In this document: piece by piece, positions 1-8,760 of the stretch
How the letters are laid out: each line of letters starts with the position of its first letter
Position numbering within the stretch: the first letter of the stretch is position 1
Source: Streptomyces sp. CA-278952
GTDB taxonomy: Bacteria > Actinomycetota > Actinomycetes > Streptomycetales > Streptomycetaceae
NCBI RefSeq assembly: GCF_028747205.1
Contig: NZ_CP112880.1
Location: forward strand, 6,541,001-6,605,000
Length of the DNA: 64,000 bases
Reading direction: 5' to 3'
Notes under the pieces: generated by a model
The model's input: the letters and a program-made list of their open reading frames with translations, nothing else
Databases searched by the model: none
What the model was told of the DNA's origin: nothing
Translations under genes and position numbers: made by a program

Positions 1-387
1 CGCCACCGAACGGGACTGCGAGGAGGCGTCCACCACCAGCACCACGGGCGCGCGCAGCAGCTTCGCCACCTGCGCGGTGGACGCCAGCTCCCCCTGCCCC
101 GATGCGCCGTCGTACAGCCCCATCACGCCCTCGACCACGGCGAGGTCGCACCCCGCCGACCCGTGCGCGAACAGCGGGGCGATCAGATCCGTCCCGCACA
201 TGTACGCGTCGAGATTGCGGCCGGGGCGTCCCGTCGCCAGCGAGTGATAACCCGGATCGATGTAGTCCGGCCCCACCTTGTGCGGGGAGACGGCGAGCCC
301 GCGCGCGGCGAAGGCGGCCATCAGACCGGTGGCGACGGTGGTCTTGCCGCTGCCGGAGGCCGGGGCGGCGATGACCAGACGGGGCAC
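1..387 (-). CDS. cobB: Cobyrinate a,c-diamide synthase, N-terminal part (runs off left edge)
   Basis: Glutamine-dependent amidation of cobyrinic acid side chains a and c in corrin synthesis (known for the family). The visible 129 residues start with GTG at 387 and carry a P-loop (APASGSGKTT, residues 8-17) and the family motif HKVGPDYIDPGYH (about 36-48). Further on, DLAVVEGVMGLYDG matches the ATP-amidoligase core. The glutaminase half lies outside the window. The start codon lies two bases after the cobO stop, so this is the last visible gene of the cobalamin operon. The N-terminal motifs make the assignment firm. The symbol follows the aerobic-pathway name; CbiA is the anaerobic equivalent. 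Confidence 0.93.
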   Translation of the reverse strand, partial: MPRLVIAAPASGSGKTTVATGLMAAFAARGLAVSPHKVGPDYIDPGYHSLATGRPGRNLDAYMCGTDLIAPLFAHGSAGCDLAVVEGVMGLYDGASGQGELASTAQVAKLLRAPVVLVVDASSQSRSVA

Positions 388-389
388 AT

Positions 390-989
390 TTACCACTCGA
401 TGCCCCTCTGGCCCTTCTGCCCCGCGTCCATCGGGTGCTTGACCTTCGACATGTCGGTCACCAGGTCGGCGGCGTCGATCAGCTTGTCCGGCGCGTTGCG
501 GCCGGTGATCACCACATGCTGGGTGCCGGGCCGGTTCCGCATCACCTCGACGACCTCGTCGGTGTCGATCCAGCCCCAGTGCATCGGGTAGGCGAACTCG
601 TCGAGCACGTAGAGCTTGTACGTCTCGGCCGCCAGGTCGCGCTTCACCTGCTCCCAGCCCTCGCGGGCCTTCTCCTCGTTGTCCAGCTGACCGTCGCGCT
701 GGACCCAGGACCAGCCCTCGCCCATCTTGTGCCAGTCGACGGTGCCGCCCTCGCCGCTCGCTCCGAGGACCTTCAGCGCGTTCTCCTCGCCGACCTTCCA
801 CTTCGCGGACTTCACGAACTGGAACACCCCGATCGGCCAGCCCTGGTTCCAGGCCCGCAACGCGAGCCCGAAGGCGGCCGTCGACTTGCCCTTGCCGATG
901 CCCGTGTGGACGAACAGGAGCGGGCGGTTGCGCCGCTGACGGGTGGTGAGTCCGTCGTCCGGCACCGATGTCGGCTGTCCCTGTGGCAT
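390..989 (-). CDS. cobO: Cob(I)yrinic acid a,c-diamide adenosyltransferase
   Basis: Transfers the 5'-deoxyadenosyl group of ATP to Co(I) of the corrin, giving the adenosyl form (CobO/BtuR family). The 199 residues match the usual length of about 200. A P-loop HTGIGKGKSTAAFG lies at residues 28-41, the acidic motif YVLDEFAYPMHWGW near 128, and the conserved tail GRNAPDKLIDAADLVTDM then VKHPMDAGQKGQRGIEW closes the protein. Its ATG sits in a TAATG junction with the chelatase stop, so translation is likely coupled. It belongs to the riboswitch-headed minus-strand operon. Confidence 0.96.
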   Translation of the reverse strand: MPQGQPTSVPDDGLTTRQRRNRPLLFVHTGIGKGKSTAAFGLALRAWNQGWPIGVFQFVKSAKWKVGEENALKVLGASGEGGTVDWHKMGEGWSWVQRDGQLDNEEKAREGWEQVKRDLAAETYKLYVLDEFAYPMHWGWIDTDEVVEVMRNRPGTQHVVITGRNAPDKLIDAADLVTDMSKVKHPMDAGQKGQRGIEW

Positions 990-3043
990 TAAGCGGCCCT
1001 CCCGGCTGCGGTGACGTCCTTGACGAGCCCGGCGATCGAGTCGGCCCGCAGCTCGTCGAGCGTGACGGCGGTGCCTCCCAGTTCCCGGGCGAGTTCCCCG
1101 GCGAGACCGAGGCGTACGTACCCCGACTCGCAGTCCACGACGACGGATGCCGTCCCCTCCGAGCGGTGCAGCCGCCCGGCCCGCCCCGCGAGCGCCACCG
1201 GCTCCGGCCCGCCGGTCGCCCGGCCGTCCGTCACCACGACGAGCAACGGCCGCCGCGACGGATCGCGCAGCCGCTCCACCCGCAGCACGTGATGAGCCTT
1301 GAGCAGCCCCGCGGCCAGCGGTGTACGCCCCCCGGTCGGCAGCGACTCCAGACGAGAGGCGGCCGCGTCCACGGACGAGGTCGGCGGCAGTGCCACCTCC
1401 GCCTCCTTGCCGCGGAAGGTGACCAGACCGACCTTGTCCCGCCGCTGGTAGGCGTCCAGCAGCAGCGACAGCACGGCCCCCTTGACCGCGCTCATCCGCT
1501 GCCGCGCCGCCATCGAGCCCGACGCGTCCACGACGAACAGCACGAGGTTGCCCTCACGCCCCTCCCGGGTCGCCTGCCGCAGATCGTCCCGGCGCACCAC
1601 GAGCCCCCGCCCCGAGCGCCCGCGCGCCCGCTGGTGCGGGGCGGCGGCCTGCACGGTCGCGGCCAGATGCAGCTTGGTCAGCGACCCCTGCGGGCGGCGG
1701 GCGCCGGTCGTACGCCCGTGCTCGGTACGGGCCCGGGAGCGCCGTCCCGCAGCGCCCTCGCCGAGCCCCGGCACGCTGAGCATCTTCGTCCGGAAGGGCT
1801 CGGCGGACGCCACCGGCTGCTGCTCGGCCCCGGTGGAGCGGCCGGGCGCGTCGGGGCCGCCTTCGGGAGCCCCGGGCGGCGTGCCGCTGTCGCTGCCGCC
1901 CTCGCCCTGCGGCGGCGTACGGTCTCCGTCGGCCTGCGGCGGCACACCACCGCCACCACCGCCGTCATCGTCCCCGCCGCCGTCGGGATCGGGATCGGGA
2001 TCGGGCTGGTCGCCACCGTCGTCGCTCTCCTGCGGAGCGGCCTCGTCCAGGGTCTGGTCGAGCTTGTCCTCGTCCAGCCCGGGTGCGTCGAACGGGTTGC
2101 GGCGACGCCGGTGGGGGAGCGCGAGGAGAGCGGCCTGCCGCACATCGTCGGCGGTGACCTCCTCCCGGCCCGCCCAGGCGGCCAGCGCGGTCGCGGTACG
2201 GGCCATCACGATGTCGGCCCGCATCCCGTCGACCTCGAACGCGGCACAGGTCGCGGCGGTCTGCCGCAACACGCCGTCACCGAGCACGACGCGGGGCAGC
2301 AGGGCGCGCGCGGCGGCGATGCGCTCCCGCAGGGCGCTCTCCTCCCCGGCCCAGCGCGCGGCGAACCCCTCGGGGTCGTCGTCGTACGCGAGCCTGCGCC
2401 GCACGACCTCGACCCGTTCGTCGGTGTCCCGCGACGCGGCCACCTCGACGGTCAGTCCGAACCGGTCCAGCAACTGCGGCCGCAGCTCGCCCTCTTCCGG
2501 GTTCATCGTGCCGACCAGCAGGAACCGTGCCGCATGCCGTACGGAGACGCCCTCGCGCTCGACGTACGAGGCACCCATGGCCGCCGCGTCCAGCAGCAGG
2601 TCCACCAGGTGGTCGTGGAGCAGGTTGACCTCGTCGACGTACAGGATCCCGCGGTGCGCGTCGGCCAGCAGCCCCGGCTCGAACGCCTTCACGCCCTCCG
2701 ACAGCGCCCGCTCGATGTCCAGCGCCCCCACGAGCCGGTCCTCGGACGCGCCGACGGGCAGCTCCACGGTCCGCGCGGCCCGCGACACACCGGCGGCCTC
2801 CGCGTGCGGCCCGTCGGGACACGCCGGATCGGGGGAGCCGGGGTCACAGGAGAACCGGCACCCCGGTACGACGGAGACCTCCGGCATGAGGGCGGCGAGC
2901 GCGCGCACGGCGGTGGACTTGGCGGTCCCCTTCTCGCCCCGCACGAGCACCCCGCCGACAGCCGGACTGACCGCGTTCAGCAACAGCCCGAGCCGCAGGT
3001 CGTCCTGCCCGACGATCGCGGTGAAGGGATACGGCGTACTCAC
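989..3043 (-). CDS. Putative cobaltochelatase, fused AAA+ (I) and VWA (D) subunits
   Basis: A 684-residue protein joining a magnesium-chelatase-I-like AAA+ ATPase to a D-type von Willebrand A domain, the motor and coupling parts of a metal chelatase. Walker A is GEKGTAKST (about 36-44) and Walker B is [14 protein letters not shown] (about 130-143). An acidic, Gly/Pro/Asp-rich linker with a DPDPDPDG run occupies about 340-410, and a MIDAS motif VVDASGSM lies near 503-510. Neighbouring cob genes suggest it powers cobalt insertion with a CobN-type subunit, which is not in this window. The start overlaps the cobQ stop as ATGA. BchD/ChlD names also fit by sequence; cobalt as metal is inferred from context. 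Confidence 0.88.
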   Translation of the reverse strand: MSTPYPFTAIVGQDDLRLGLLLNAVSPAVGGVLVRGEKGTAKSTAVRALAALMPEVSVVPGCRFSCDPGSPDPACPDGPHAEAAGVSRAARTVELPVGASEDRLVGALDIERALSEGVKAFEPGLLADAHRGILYVDEVNLLHDHLVDLLLDAAAMGASYVEREGVSVRHAARFLLVGTMNPEEGELRPQLLDRFGLTVEVAASRDTDERVEVVRRRLAYDDDPEGFAARWAGEESALRERIAAARALLPRVVLGDGVLRQTAATCAAFEVDGMRADIVMARTATALAAWAGREEVTADDVRQAALLALPHRRRRNPFDAPGLDEDKLDQTLDEAAPQESDDGGDQPDPDPDPDGGGDDDGGGGGGVPPQADGDRTPPQGEGGSDSGTPPGAPEGGPDAPGRSTGAEQQPVASAEPFRTKMLSVPGLGEGAAGRRSRARTEHGRTTGARRPQGSLTKLHLAATVQAAAPHQRARGRSGRGLVVRRDDLRQATREGREGNLVLFVVDASGSMAARQRMSAVKGAVLSLLLDAYQRRDKVGLVTFRGKEAEVALPPTSSVDAAASRLESLPTGGRTPLAAGLLKAHHVLRVERLRDPSRRPLLVVVTDGRATGGPEPVALAGRAGRLHRSEGTASVVVDCESGYVRLGLAGELARELGGTAVTLDELRADSIAGLVKDVTAAGRAA

Positions 3044-4758
3044 TTGGCCTCCTGGTCGACATGGACAACAGCTGCTTCCCCGAGCCCTTGGGGCTTTGCG
3101 TCAGCGGACCGGGCAATTTCAAGACCCTGGGCGGGCCTTGCTTCAGCGGACCCGGCCATCTCAAGCCCCTCCGGCGATTGAGGAGCGGGGTCCGGGGCAG
3201 CGCCCCGGCTCGCCGAACCACCCGCACCCGCACCCGCGTCGGCCCCCGGCAGGGCCGGCGCCCCCGGCGGCACGAACGGCAACCCCGCAGGCGCACCCTT
3301 CTCGATCAACCGCCACAACGCGTCCGTGTCCGCGTGCTCCTCCACCAGATCCCCCAGCCGATCCAGCTGCTCCTCCCGCAACACCCCGAAACTCGTGTCC
3401 GGCGCCGGCACGAACCGCCGCCCGGCGGCCCTGGCCACCTCCACCAGGAACCGCCGCCGGAACGCGTCGCTCTCCAGCGACCCGTGCCAGTGCGTCCCCC
3501 ACACCGCCCCCACCCGGCACCCGTCGAGGAACGGCTCCCCGCCCCGCACGTCGGCCACCCCGTGGTGGATCTCGTACCCCTCCACCGGCTCGCCCAGCGC
3601 CGTACCGACCGGCCGGGCCAGCGTCTTGTCCCGGTCGAAGCGGACGCGCACCGGCAGCAGCCCGAGCCCGTCCACGACGCCGGCCCGCGACTCCACCTCG
3701 TCCTCGATCCGCTCGCCGAGCACCTGGAACCCGCCGCAGATCCCCAGCACCGGCCGGCCCTCCGCGGCCCTCCGCACCAGCGCGTCCGCGAGGCCCCGCT
3801 CGCGCAGCCAGGCCAGCGCCTTCACCGTGCCGCGCGTCCCGGGCACGATCACCAGGTCCGCGTCGGCCAGCTCCTCCGCCCGGTCCACGAACCGCACGAC
3901 GACGCCCGGTTCGGCGGCCAGCGCGTCCACGTCCGTGAAGTTCGACATCAGCGGCACGGCGCAGACCGCCACCCGCAGCACGTCCTCGCCGTGCGGGGGA
4001 GCCACGACCGACTCCCGGACCGCACCCCGCAGGGACACCCGCAGGCCGTCCTCCTCGTCGATACCGAGCCCGTGGGCGTAGGGCAGCACCCCGTACGTCC
4101 GCCGCCCGGTCAGCCCGTACAGCATGTCCAGGCCCGGCTCCAGGAGTGAGACGTCGCCCCGGAACTTGTTCACCAGATACCCCGCGACCAGCGCCTGGTC
4201 CTCGGGTCCCAGCAGCGCCGTCGTCCCGAAGAACGACGCGAAGACGCCGCCCCGGTCGATGTCCCCCACCACCAGGACGGGGAACTGCGCGGCCCGTGCG
4301 ATTCCCATGTTCACGATGTCCGTGCGCCGCAGATTGATCTCGGCCGGGGACCCGGCGCCTTCACAGATCACGGCGTCGTAGGCCGACCTCAGCTCCTCCA
4401 GACAGCCCGTCACCGTCCCGAGCAGCGTTTCCTGCCGCCCTCCGTGGTAGCCCCGGGCGCTCATCTCTCCCACCGGCTTGCCCATCAGCACGACCTGGCT
4501 GGACCGGTCGCTGCCGGGTTTCAGCAGCACCGGGTTCATCAGCGCCGTCGGCTCCACCCGGGCGGCCTGCGCCTGCATCGCCTGGGCCCGCCCGATCTCC
4601 GCGCCCTGGCGGGTCACGAAGGAGTTCAGGGACATGTTCTGGGCCTTGAAGGGCGCGACCTTCACGCCCCGGCGCACCAGCCACCGGCAGATGCCCGCCG
4701 TGACGACGCTCTTGCCCGCGTCCGATGTGGTCCCCGCGACCAGCAGCCCGCCGCTCAT
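3040..4758 (-). CDS. cobQ: Cobyric acid synthase with repeat-derived C-terminal tail
   Basis: Amidates side chains b, d, e and g of adenosylcobyrinic acid a,c-diamide using glutamine and ATP. The N-terminal ATPase motif [14 protein letters not shown] is at residues 9-22. The type-1 glutaminase nucleophile motif [10 protein letters not shown] lies near 340 and YEIHHGVAD near 398. At 572 residues it is longer than the usual roughly 480-520. The excess is a low-complexity C-terminal tail from about residue 500 that contains two 14-residue near repeats starting [14 protein letters not shown] and [14 protein letters not shown]. The tail DNA includes a dispersed Streptomyces repeat. The stop overlaps the chelatase start. 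Core function is certain; the tail is probably not catalytic. Confidence 0.95.
   Translation of the reverse strand: MSGGLLVAGTTSDAGKSVVTAGICRWLVRRGVKVAPFKAQNMSLNSFVTRQGAEIGRAQAMQAQAARVEPTALMNPVLLKPGSDRSSQVVLMGKPVGEMSARGYHGGRQETLLGTVTGCLEELRSAYDAVICEGAGSPAEINLRRTDIVNMGIARAAQFPVLVVGDIDRGGVFASFFGTTALLGPEDQALVAGYLVNKFRGDVSLLEPGLDMLYGLTGRRTYGVLPYAHGLGIDEEDGLRVSLRGAVRESVVAPPHGEDVLRVAVCAVPLMSNFTDVDALAAEPGVVVRFVDRAEELADADLVIVPGTRGTVKALAWLRERGLADALVRRAAEGRPVLGICGGFQVLGERIEDEVESRAGVVDGLGLLPVRVRFDRDKTLARPVGTALGEPVEGYEIHHGVADVRGGEPFLDGCRVGAVWGTHWHGSLESDAFRRRFLVEVARAAGRRFVPAPDTSFGVLREEQLDRLGDLVEEHADTDALWRLIEKGAPAGLPFVPPGAPALPGADAGAGAGGSASRGAAPDPAPQSPEGLEMAGSAEARPAQGLEIARSADAKPQGLGEAAVVHVDQEAK
3091..3170. 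repeat. Two imperfect 38-base repeats inside the cobQ 3' end
   Basis: Copies at 3091-3128 and 3133-3170, offset by 42 bases (14 codons), share gggcnttgcntcagcgga and a matching second half. Because the offset is a multiple of three they encode near-identical 14-residue units in the CobQ tail. Confidence 0.8.
3163..3211. repeat. Dispersed Streptomyces-type repeat captured in cobQ
   Basis: The string ctccggcgattgaggag is followed by a small GC-rich inverted repeat (ccgggg...ccccgg). It resembles the two copies at 55848-55950, which have gtccggcgcttgargac. Such elements normally lie between genes; here one is read as coding sequence at the cobQ 3' end. Confidence 0.65.
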
Positions 4759-4807
4759 GCCCGCTCCCGTTCCCGTACCGCGTTCCGTGCCGGACCGTTC
4801 ATGACCG

Positions 4808-5779
4808 TCACCGCTTCCGTCCTGTCGACGACCGCCCCGCGACCACGCGTCCCACGACCATCCGCCCCGCCACGCACACGCCGAGGGCCAGCGTGCTCAC
4901 CCGGCGCGACAGCCGTACCGCGCGTTCGATGTCCGCGCCCCGCACGTCCCGCCCGGACGCCCCGTTCAGCACCGGCCGGTGCTCGACGCGCCCCGCGTAC
5001 GCCAAGGTCCCGCCCAGCCGTACGCCGAGCGCCCCCGCGAACGCGGCCTCCACCGGCCCCGCGTTCGGGCTCGGGTGACGCCCCGCGTCCGCCCTCCAGG
5101 CGCGTACGGCCTCCCGGGGCCGCCCGCCGCCCGCCACGGCCAGGGCGGCCGTCAGCCGGGCGCCGGGCCATCCCGCGAGGTCGTCCAGGCGGGCCGAGGC
5201 CCAGCCGTAACGGCGGTAGCGGGGCGACTTGTGGCCGACCATCGCGTCGAGCGTGTTCACCGCCCGGAAGCCGACGAGCCCCGGCACCCCGCCGATCGCC
5301 CCCCACACCAGCGCGCCGACGACGGCGTCCGAGGTGTTCTCGGCGACCGACTCGACGACCGCGCGGGCGATGCCCGGACCGTCCAGGGAGTGCGGATCGC
5401 GGCCGCACAGGTGCGGCAGCCGCTCCCGCGCCACCTCCAGGTCACCGGCGGCCAGGGCGCCGCCGATCGCGCGGGCCTCCCGCCCCAGCGACGTTCCCCC
5501 GACGACGGACCAGGCGGTGGCGGCGGTGAGCGCGACGGCGAGCGCGGGGCGCCCCCGCACGGCGCGCGCGGTCAGCGCGGCGGCCCCCACGGCGCCTCCG
5601 GCGCAGACGAGGGTGTGCAGCGTGCCCCGGCCCCGGTCGTCTCGCCACAGCAGGGACTCCACCCGCGCGGCGGCGCGGCCGAATCCGGCGACGGGGTGGC
5701 CCCGGCGGGGGTCGCCGAGCAAGGCGTCGGCGATCATCCCGGCCGTGGCGCCGTACGCGAAAACGCGGTCGGCACGCAC
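4808..5779 (-). CDS. cobD: Adenosylcobinamide-phosphate synthase (CobD/CbiB)
   Basis: Integral membrane enzyme that attaches the aminopropanol arm to adenosylcobyric acid. The 323 residues match the family (about 310-330). The N-terminal motif [19 protein letters not shown] (about 17-35) is diagnostic, as are [21 protein letters not shown] (split here as [11 protein letters not shown] then [10 protein letters not shown]) and [18 protein letters not shown] in the middle. Several hydrophobic helices are visible. The start is GTG at 5779, which has no good Shine-Dalgarno sequence and follows a TGA and one codon after a 26-codon upstream ORF in the same frame, so coupling is likely. It is the first enzyme gene after the cobalamin riboswitch. 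Confidence 0.94.
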   Translation of the reverse strand: MRADRVFAYGATAGMIADALLGDPRRGHPVAGFGRAAARVESLLWRDDRGRGTLHTLVCAGGAVGAAALTARAVRGRPALAVALTAATAWSVVGGTSLGREARAIGGALAAGDLEVARERLPHLCGRDPHSLDGPGIARAVVESVAENTSDAVVGALVWGAIGGVPGLVGFRAVNTLDAMVGHKSPRYRRYGWASARLDDLAGWPGARLTAALAVAGGGRPREAVRAWRADAGRHPSPNAGPVEAAFAGALGVRLGGTLAYAGRVEHRPVLNGASGRDVRGADIERAVRLSRRVSTLALGVCVAGRMVVGRVVAGRSSTGRKR

Positions 5780-5782
5780 GGC

Positions 5783-5863
5783 TCAGCCGGTCGCGGGGAG
5801 AGATGTTCCGGCGCGAGGGCCTGACGTGGGGGGCATGGGAAGCGGCGCACGGCGGCCGGGCAT
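5783..5863 (-). CDS. Possible 26-codon leader ORF between riboswitch and cobD
   Basis: ATG at 5863 is preceded by GAGG with a suitable gap (tgaggacaacgccatg). The ORF encodes a Pro/Ala/Arg-rich peptide beginning MPGRRAPLPMPPTSG. It ends in TGA at 5785-5783, and after one GCC codon the cobD GTG follows in the same reading frame. It lies downstream of the riboswitch and carries the only strong ribosome binding site there, so B12 control may act on this ORF and reach cobD by coupling. It could also be a chance ORF; the peptide has no recognised domain. Confidence 0.45.
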   Translation of the reverse strand: MPGRRAPLPMPPTSGPRAGTSLPATG

Positions 5864-5904
5864 GGCGTTGTCCTCACTCAGGGTCCGCGCCCTGGTTCGA
5901 CGTG

Positions 5905-6075
5905 ACCGGCGACGAGAGTCTCCTGGCTTCCGGATCCGCGGTTCCCCCGGCCTTCCAGCCCACGTGAGCGGGCCGTGACGTTCCGGTGTGGGGGAGCGCT
6001 CCCCGGTGACAGTGGCGGGACCGCGCCGGATTCGCACCGGCTTCCTCTGCTGTCGCCGTAAATGGCTCCGGCAGT
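5905..6075 (-). promoter_or_regulatory. Cobalamin (B12) riboswitch
   Basis: Reading the minus strand, ggaagccggtgcgaatccgg then cgcggtcccgccactgt (6051-6010 region) is the conserved aptamer core. The B12 box ggaagccaggagactctcg (around 5931-5912) follows after a GC-rich variable stem. Order and spacing match known cobalamin riboswitches. It sits upstream of cobD and should switch off the cob operon when adenosylcobalamin is plentiful. Ends are approximate. Confidence 0.92.
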
Positions 6076-6144
6076 CCACCACGCCCCGCGAACAACCGTC
6101 AACTCGCTGTTGACCTGCGAGGCTCCACTGTGCGCAGACGCACA

Positions 6145-6178
6145 TCGGGCCGGACACACGAGGGTGTGTCCGGCCCGA
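6145..6178 (-). terminator. Hairpin terminator after the pitH2 operon
   Basis: A perfect 15-bp stem (tcgggccggacacac at 6145-6159 with its complement at 6164-6178) closes a gagg loop just after the last gene of the pitH2 pair and before the B12 riboswitch. There is no T tract, as is common in Streptomyces. Confidence 0.8.
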
Positions 6179-6197
6179 GAGAGTGCGGGGTACGGGG

Positions 6198-6428
6198 TCA
6201 GGCGACGATCAGGTAGATCCCGTACGCGACCGCCGCCACGCACGCCGCGAAGCAGGCGTACGCGCCGGTGCGCGCCAGCGCGACCGACCCTCCGGAGGCG
6301 CTGCTTCCGGCCGTGGCGGACTGCTTGGAGAGGGCGACGATGCCCAGGGTGAAGAGGCCGACCAGCGCGACGGTGACCACGAGGCTGACACCGAACACGG
6401 AGGCGAGAGCTGCCCAGTCGATTTTCAT
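6198..6428 (-). CDS. Small two-helix membrane protein next to pitH2
   Basis: A 76-residue protein with two hydrophobic segments, about residues 8-33 (VFGVSLVVTVALVGLFTLGI) and 53-76 (YACFAACVAAVAYGIYLIV). They are joined by a Ser/Gly/Ala-rich loop. It starts with ATG 12 bases after the phosphate transporter stop and is almost certainly cotranscribed. I do not recognise a named family. Its position suggests an accessory or stabilising subunit of the PiT carrier, which is inference only. Confidence 0.8.
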   Translation of the reverse strand: MKIDWAALASVFGVSLVVTVALVGLFTLGIVALSKQSATAGSSASGGSVALARTGAYACFAACVAAVAYGIYLIVA

Positions 6429-6440
6429 GCGGATCTGTCC

Positions 6441-7703
6441 TTACACCTTGGCCGGCGGCCGGGCCGGGTCGTCGGGCGACGGGGCCGGGGCCGGGACGGC
6501 GGTTGCGAGGTCGGCGGCAGGGCCGCCGATGGGCGGCGGCTGGACCGCCGCCATGGCGGTGGTGACGACGCCCTGGGGCTCGCCCTCCCCGTCCGTGTCG
6601 TTGACGTTGGTGTGGTCCACCGGCTGACGGCGTGAGGCCACCCAGATGGCGAACGAACCGCCCACCAGGATGACCGCCGTGACGGCGATGCCCCAGGGAC
6701 CCTGCTTGGTCAGGAACTCGGCGCCCGCGCCGATCAGACCGGCCGCCGGGAGCGTCAGCCCCCAGGCGACGAACATCCGGGTGGCGGTGGACCAGCGGAC
6801 CACGCCCCCCTTGCGGCCGAGGCCCGCGCCCATGACGGCGCCGGAGCAGGACTGGGTGGTGGAGAGGGAGAAGCCGAGGTGCGAGGAGGCCAGGATGACC
6901 GTCGCAGCACTGGTCTGAGCGGCGAAGCCCTGCGGCGGCTGGAGGTCGGTCAGCCCCTTGCCCATCGTGCGGATGATGCGCCAGCCGCCGAGGTAGGTGC
7001 CGAGCGCGATGGCCACACCGGCGGAGACGATGACCCACAGCGGCGGGTTGGAGCCAGGGGCGAGGACGCCGCTGGTGACCAGGGCCAGCGTGATGATGCC
7101 CATCGTCTTCTGTGCGTCGTTGGTGCCGTGGGCGAGCGAGACGAGACCGGCGGAGGCGATCTGTCCGGTCCGGTAGCCCTTGGCCGTCGACTTCAGCTGG
7201 CCCTCGTCGGTGACGTTCCGGTTGATCCGGTACGTCAGTCGCGTGGCCAGCATCGCGGCGAGGCCGGCGACCAGCGGGGCGGCGATCGCCGGGAGCAGCA
7301 CCTTGGTGACGACGGTGCCGCCGTTGATCGAGGACCAGCCGGCCGACATGACCGCGGCGCCGATCAGACCGCCGAACAGGGCGTGGGACGAGCTGGAGGG
7401 CAGGCCGACCAGCCAGGTCAGGAGATTCCACAGGATGGCGCCGACGAGCGCCGCGAAGATGACCTCGGTTCTGATGCCGTCCTCGTTGACGATCCCGCCG
7501 GAGATCGTCTTGGCGACCTCCACCGACAGGAACGCGCCGATCAGGTTGAGAACGGCGGACATCGCCACCGCTGTCTTGGGTTTCAGGGCGCCGGTCGAGA
7601 TGGTGGTCGCCATCGCGTTGGCGGTGTCGTGGAAACCGTTCGTGAAATCGAACACGAGAGCTGTCACGACCACAATCGCAAGCAGCAGCGTGATGTGTTC
7701 CAT
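6441..7703 (-). CDS. pitH2: PiT-family inorganic phosphate transporter
   Basis: Secondary carrier importing phosphate or metal-phosphate complexes across the membrane. The 420 residues contain both PiT signatures, FDFTNGFHDTANAM (about 18-31) and SLAHGTNDAQKTMGI (about 188-202), each in a helix-rich half. A Pro/Ala-rich cytoplasmic tail ends the protein. It heads a two-gene operon with a small membrane protein. A PHO box lies upstream, so expression should respond to PhoP. The symbol comes from remembered synteny with S. coelicolor pitH2 (SCO1845). The start ATG is at 7703. Confidence 0.93.
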   Translation of the reverse strand: MEHITLLLAIVVVTALVFDFTNGFHDTANAMATTISTGALKPKTAVAMSAVLNLIGAFLSVEVAKTISGGIVNEDGIRTEVIFAALVGAILWNLLTWLVGLPSSSSHALFGGLIGAAVMSAGWSSINGGTVVTKVLLPAIAAPLVAGLAAMLATRLTYRINRNVTDEGQLKSTAKGYRTGQIASAGLVSLAHGTNDAQKTMGIITLALVTSGVLAPGSNPPLWVIVSAGVAIALGTYLGGWRIIRTMGKGLTDLQPPQGFAAQTSAATVILASSHLGFSLSTTQSCSGAVMGAGLGRKGGVVRWSTATRMFVAWGLTLPAAGLIGAGAEFLTKQGPWGIAVTAVILVGGSFAIWVASRRQPVDHTNVNDTDGEGEPQGVVTTAMAAVQPPPIGGPAADLATAVPAPAPSPDDPARPPAKV

Positions 7704-7739
7704 TTACCCAGGCAATCGTTCGACGTCAGTGGCACGTGG

Positions 7740-7772
7740 ACCGTAGGCAACCTGGATGAACGGAAGATGAAC
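7740..7772 (-). promoter_or_regulatory. PHO box and promoter of pitH2
   Basis: On the minus strand two consecutive 11-base direct repeats, gttcatcttcc (7772-7762) and gttcatccagg (7761-7751), match the Streptomyces PhoP repeat unit, followed by a weaker third unit. A tacggt -10 hexamer (7745-7740) places the repeats over the -35 region, as in PhoP-activated promoters. Confidence 0.85.
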
Positions 7773-7968
7773 TGAGCAGGGCATTGCGGTGACCCCAAAC
7801 GGAGTGTGTTGCCTCCGCTTGTCCGTGGAGGGGGCTGCGTGATGTCTGAGGGGCGGGGCGTGGGCTGCCCTCTGCCACTAGTTGGCGAACATTTTGAACG
7901 GTTGTTCGGCACCCGGAAGAGACCTCCGTCACCTGTCATGTGACGTTCCGGTTGCGCCTCTTGACCCC

Positions 7969-7974
7969 TACGCT
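7969..7974 (+). promoter_or_regulatory. -10 hexamer tacgct, leaderless promoter
   Basis: The hexamer lies six bases before ATG 7981 and no Shine-Dalgarno sequence is present, so transcription probably begins at the start codon. Confidence 0.6.
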
Positions 7975-7980
7975 CGCCCC

Positions 7981-8640
7981 ATGAGCGAGCAGTACCCGGA
8001 ATCCATCGGCCGGACCTGGCTGGACGTCGTCGAGACCGCCCGCCGCAGCGCGGCGGACGGCCTGGTCGTCGGCACCTCGGGCAATGTGTCGGCACGCGTC
8101 GGCGACCTGGTCCTGGTCACGCCCAGCGGGGTGCCCTACGACCGGCTCGGCCCCCGGGACGCGGTCGGAGTCGATCTGGAGGGCCGCCAGATCCTCGGCG
8201 ACCTCGGGCCGACCAGCGAACTCCCCCTCCACCTGGCCGTCTACCGCTCCACCGACGCCGCCGCCGTGGTCCACACCCACGCCGTGCACGCCACCGCCGT
8301 CTCCACCCTCGTCACCGAGGTGCCGCTCGTCCACTACGCCGCGGCCGTCCTCGGCGGCCCCGTCCGCACCGCCGCCTACGCCCGCTACGGCACCCCGGAA
8401 CTGGCCGAGGCCATGCTCGGGGCCCTGGAGGACCGCACCGGCTGTCTGCTGGCCAACCACGGCACCGTCACCTACGGCGACACGCTCGACCAGGCCTACG
8501 AGCGCACCGCCCAACTGGAGTGGCTCTGCCGCCTCTGGCTCACCGCGAGCTCCGTGCCCGGCCGCACCCCGGCCCTGCTCGACACGGCCCAGCTGGACGA
8601 GGTGACGGAAGCGCTCAAGGGATACGGCCAGCCCGGCTGA
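7981..8640 (+). CDS. Class II aldolase/adducin family protein
   Basis: Probable zinc-dependent aldolase or epimerase of the L-fuculose-1-phosphate aldolase family, 219 residues. Early SGNVSARVGD (about 37-46) and PSGVPYDRL match the substrate-binding N-terminus. Zinc ligands are the His pair in VVHTHAVHAT (about 95-104) and the His in LANHGTVTYGD (about 158-168). An acidic residue in SELPLHLAVY (about 79-88) is the likely catalytic position. The start ATG 7981 is chosen because a tacgct hexamer lies six bases upstream; an in-frame ATG further up (7882) lacks support. The exact substrate cannot be read from sequence. Confidence 0.85.
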   Translation: MSEQYPESIGRTWLDVVETARRSAADGLVVGTSGNVSARVGDLVLVTPSGVPYDRLGPRDAVGVDLEGRQILGDLGPTSELPLHLAVYRSTDAAAVVHTHAVHATAVSTLVTEVPLVHYAAAVLGGPVRTAAYARYGTPELAEAMLGALEDRTGCLLANHGTVTYGDTLDQAYERTAQLEWLCRLWLTASSVPGRTPALLDTAQLDEVTEALKGYGQPG

Positions 8641-8748
8641 TCCGCGCACCGAGCCCGCCCCCGGCGCCTCGCGGACCACCGGAGCCATGGTCCGGCCCGC
8701 GTCCGCCCCGGACGGCCCCGCCCACTGGCAGCCCGCCTCCCGCCGCAC

Positions 8749-8754
8749 GACACT
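8749..8754 (+). promoter_or_regulatory. Possible -10 hexamer gacact six bases before GTG 8761
   Basis: Spacing matches the leaderless pattern seen elsewhere in the window, but the first base is G rather than T. An overlapping ggag could instead act as a very close ribosome binding site. Confidence 0.35.
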
Positions 8755-8760
8755 GGAGCG

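Noticed and set aside
968..3181. Long plus-strand ORF opposite the chelatase gene
   Set aside because: GC-rich antisense shadow; the minus-strand reading has clear AAA+ and VWA motifs.
5783..5785. TGA between the small ORF and cobD as a selenocysteine codon
   Set aside because: No sign of a selenocysteine element and the peptide before it resembles no selenoprotein; coupling is simpler.
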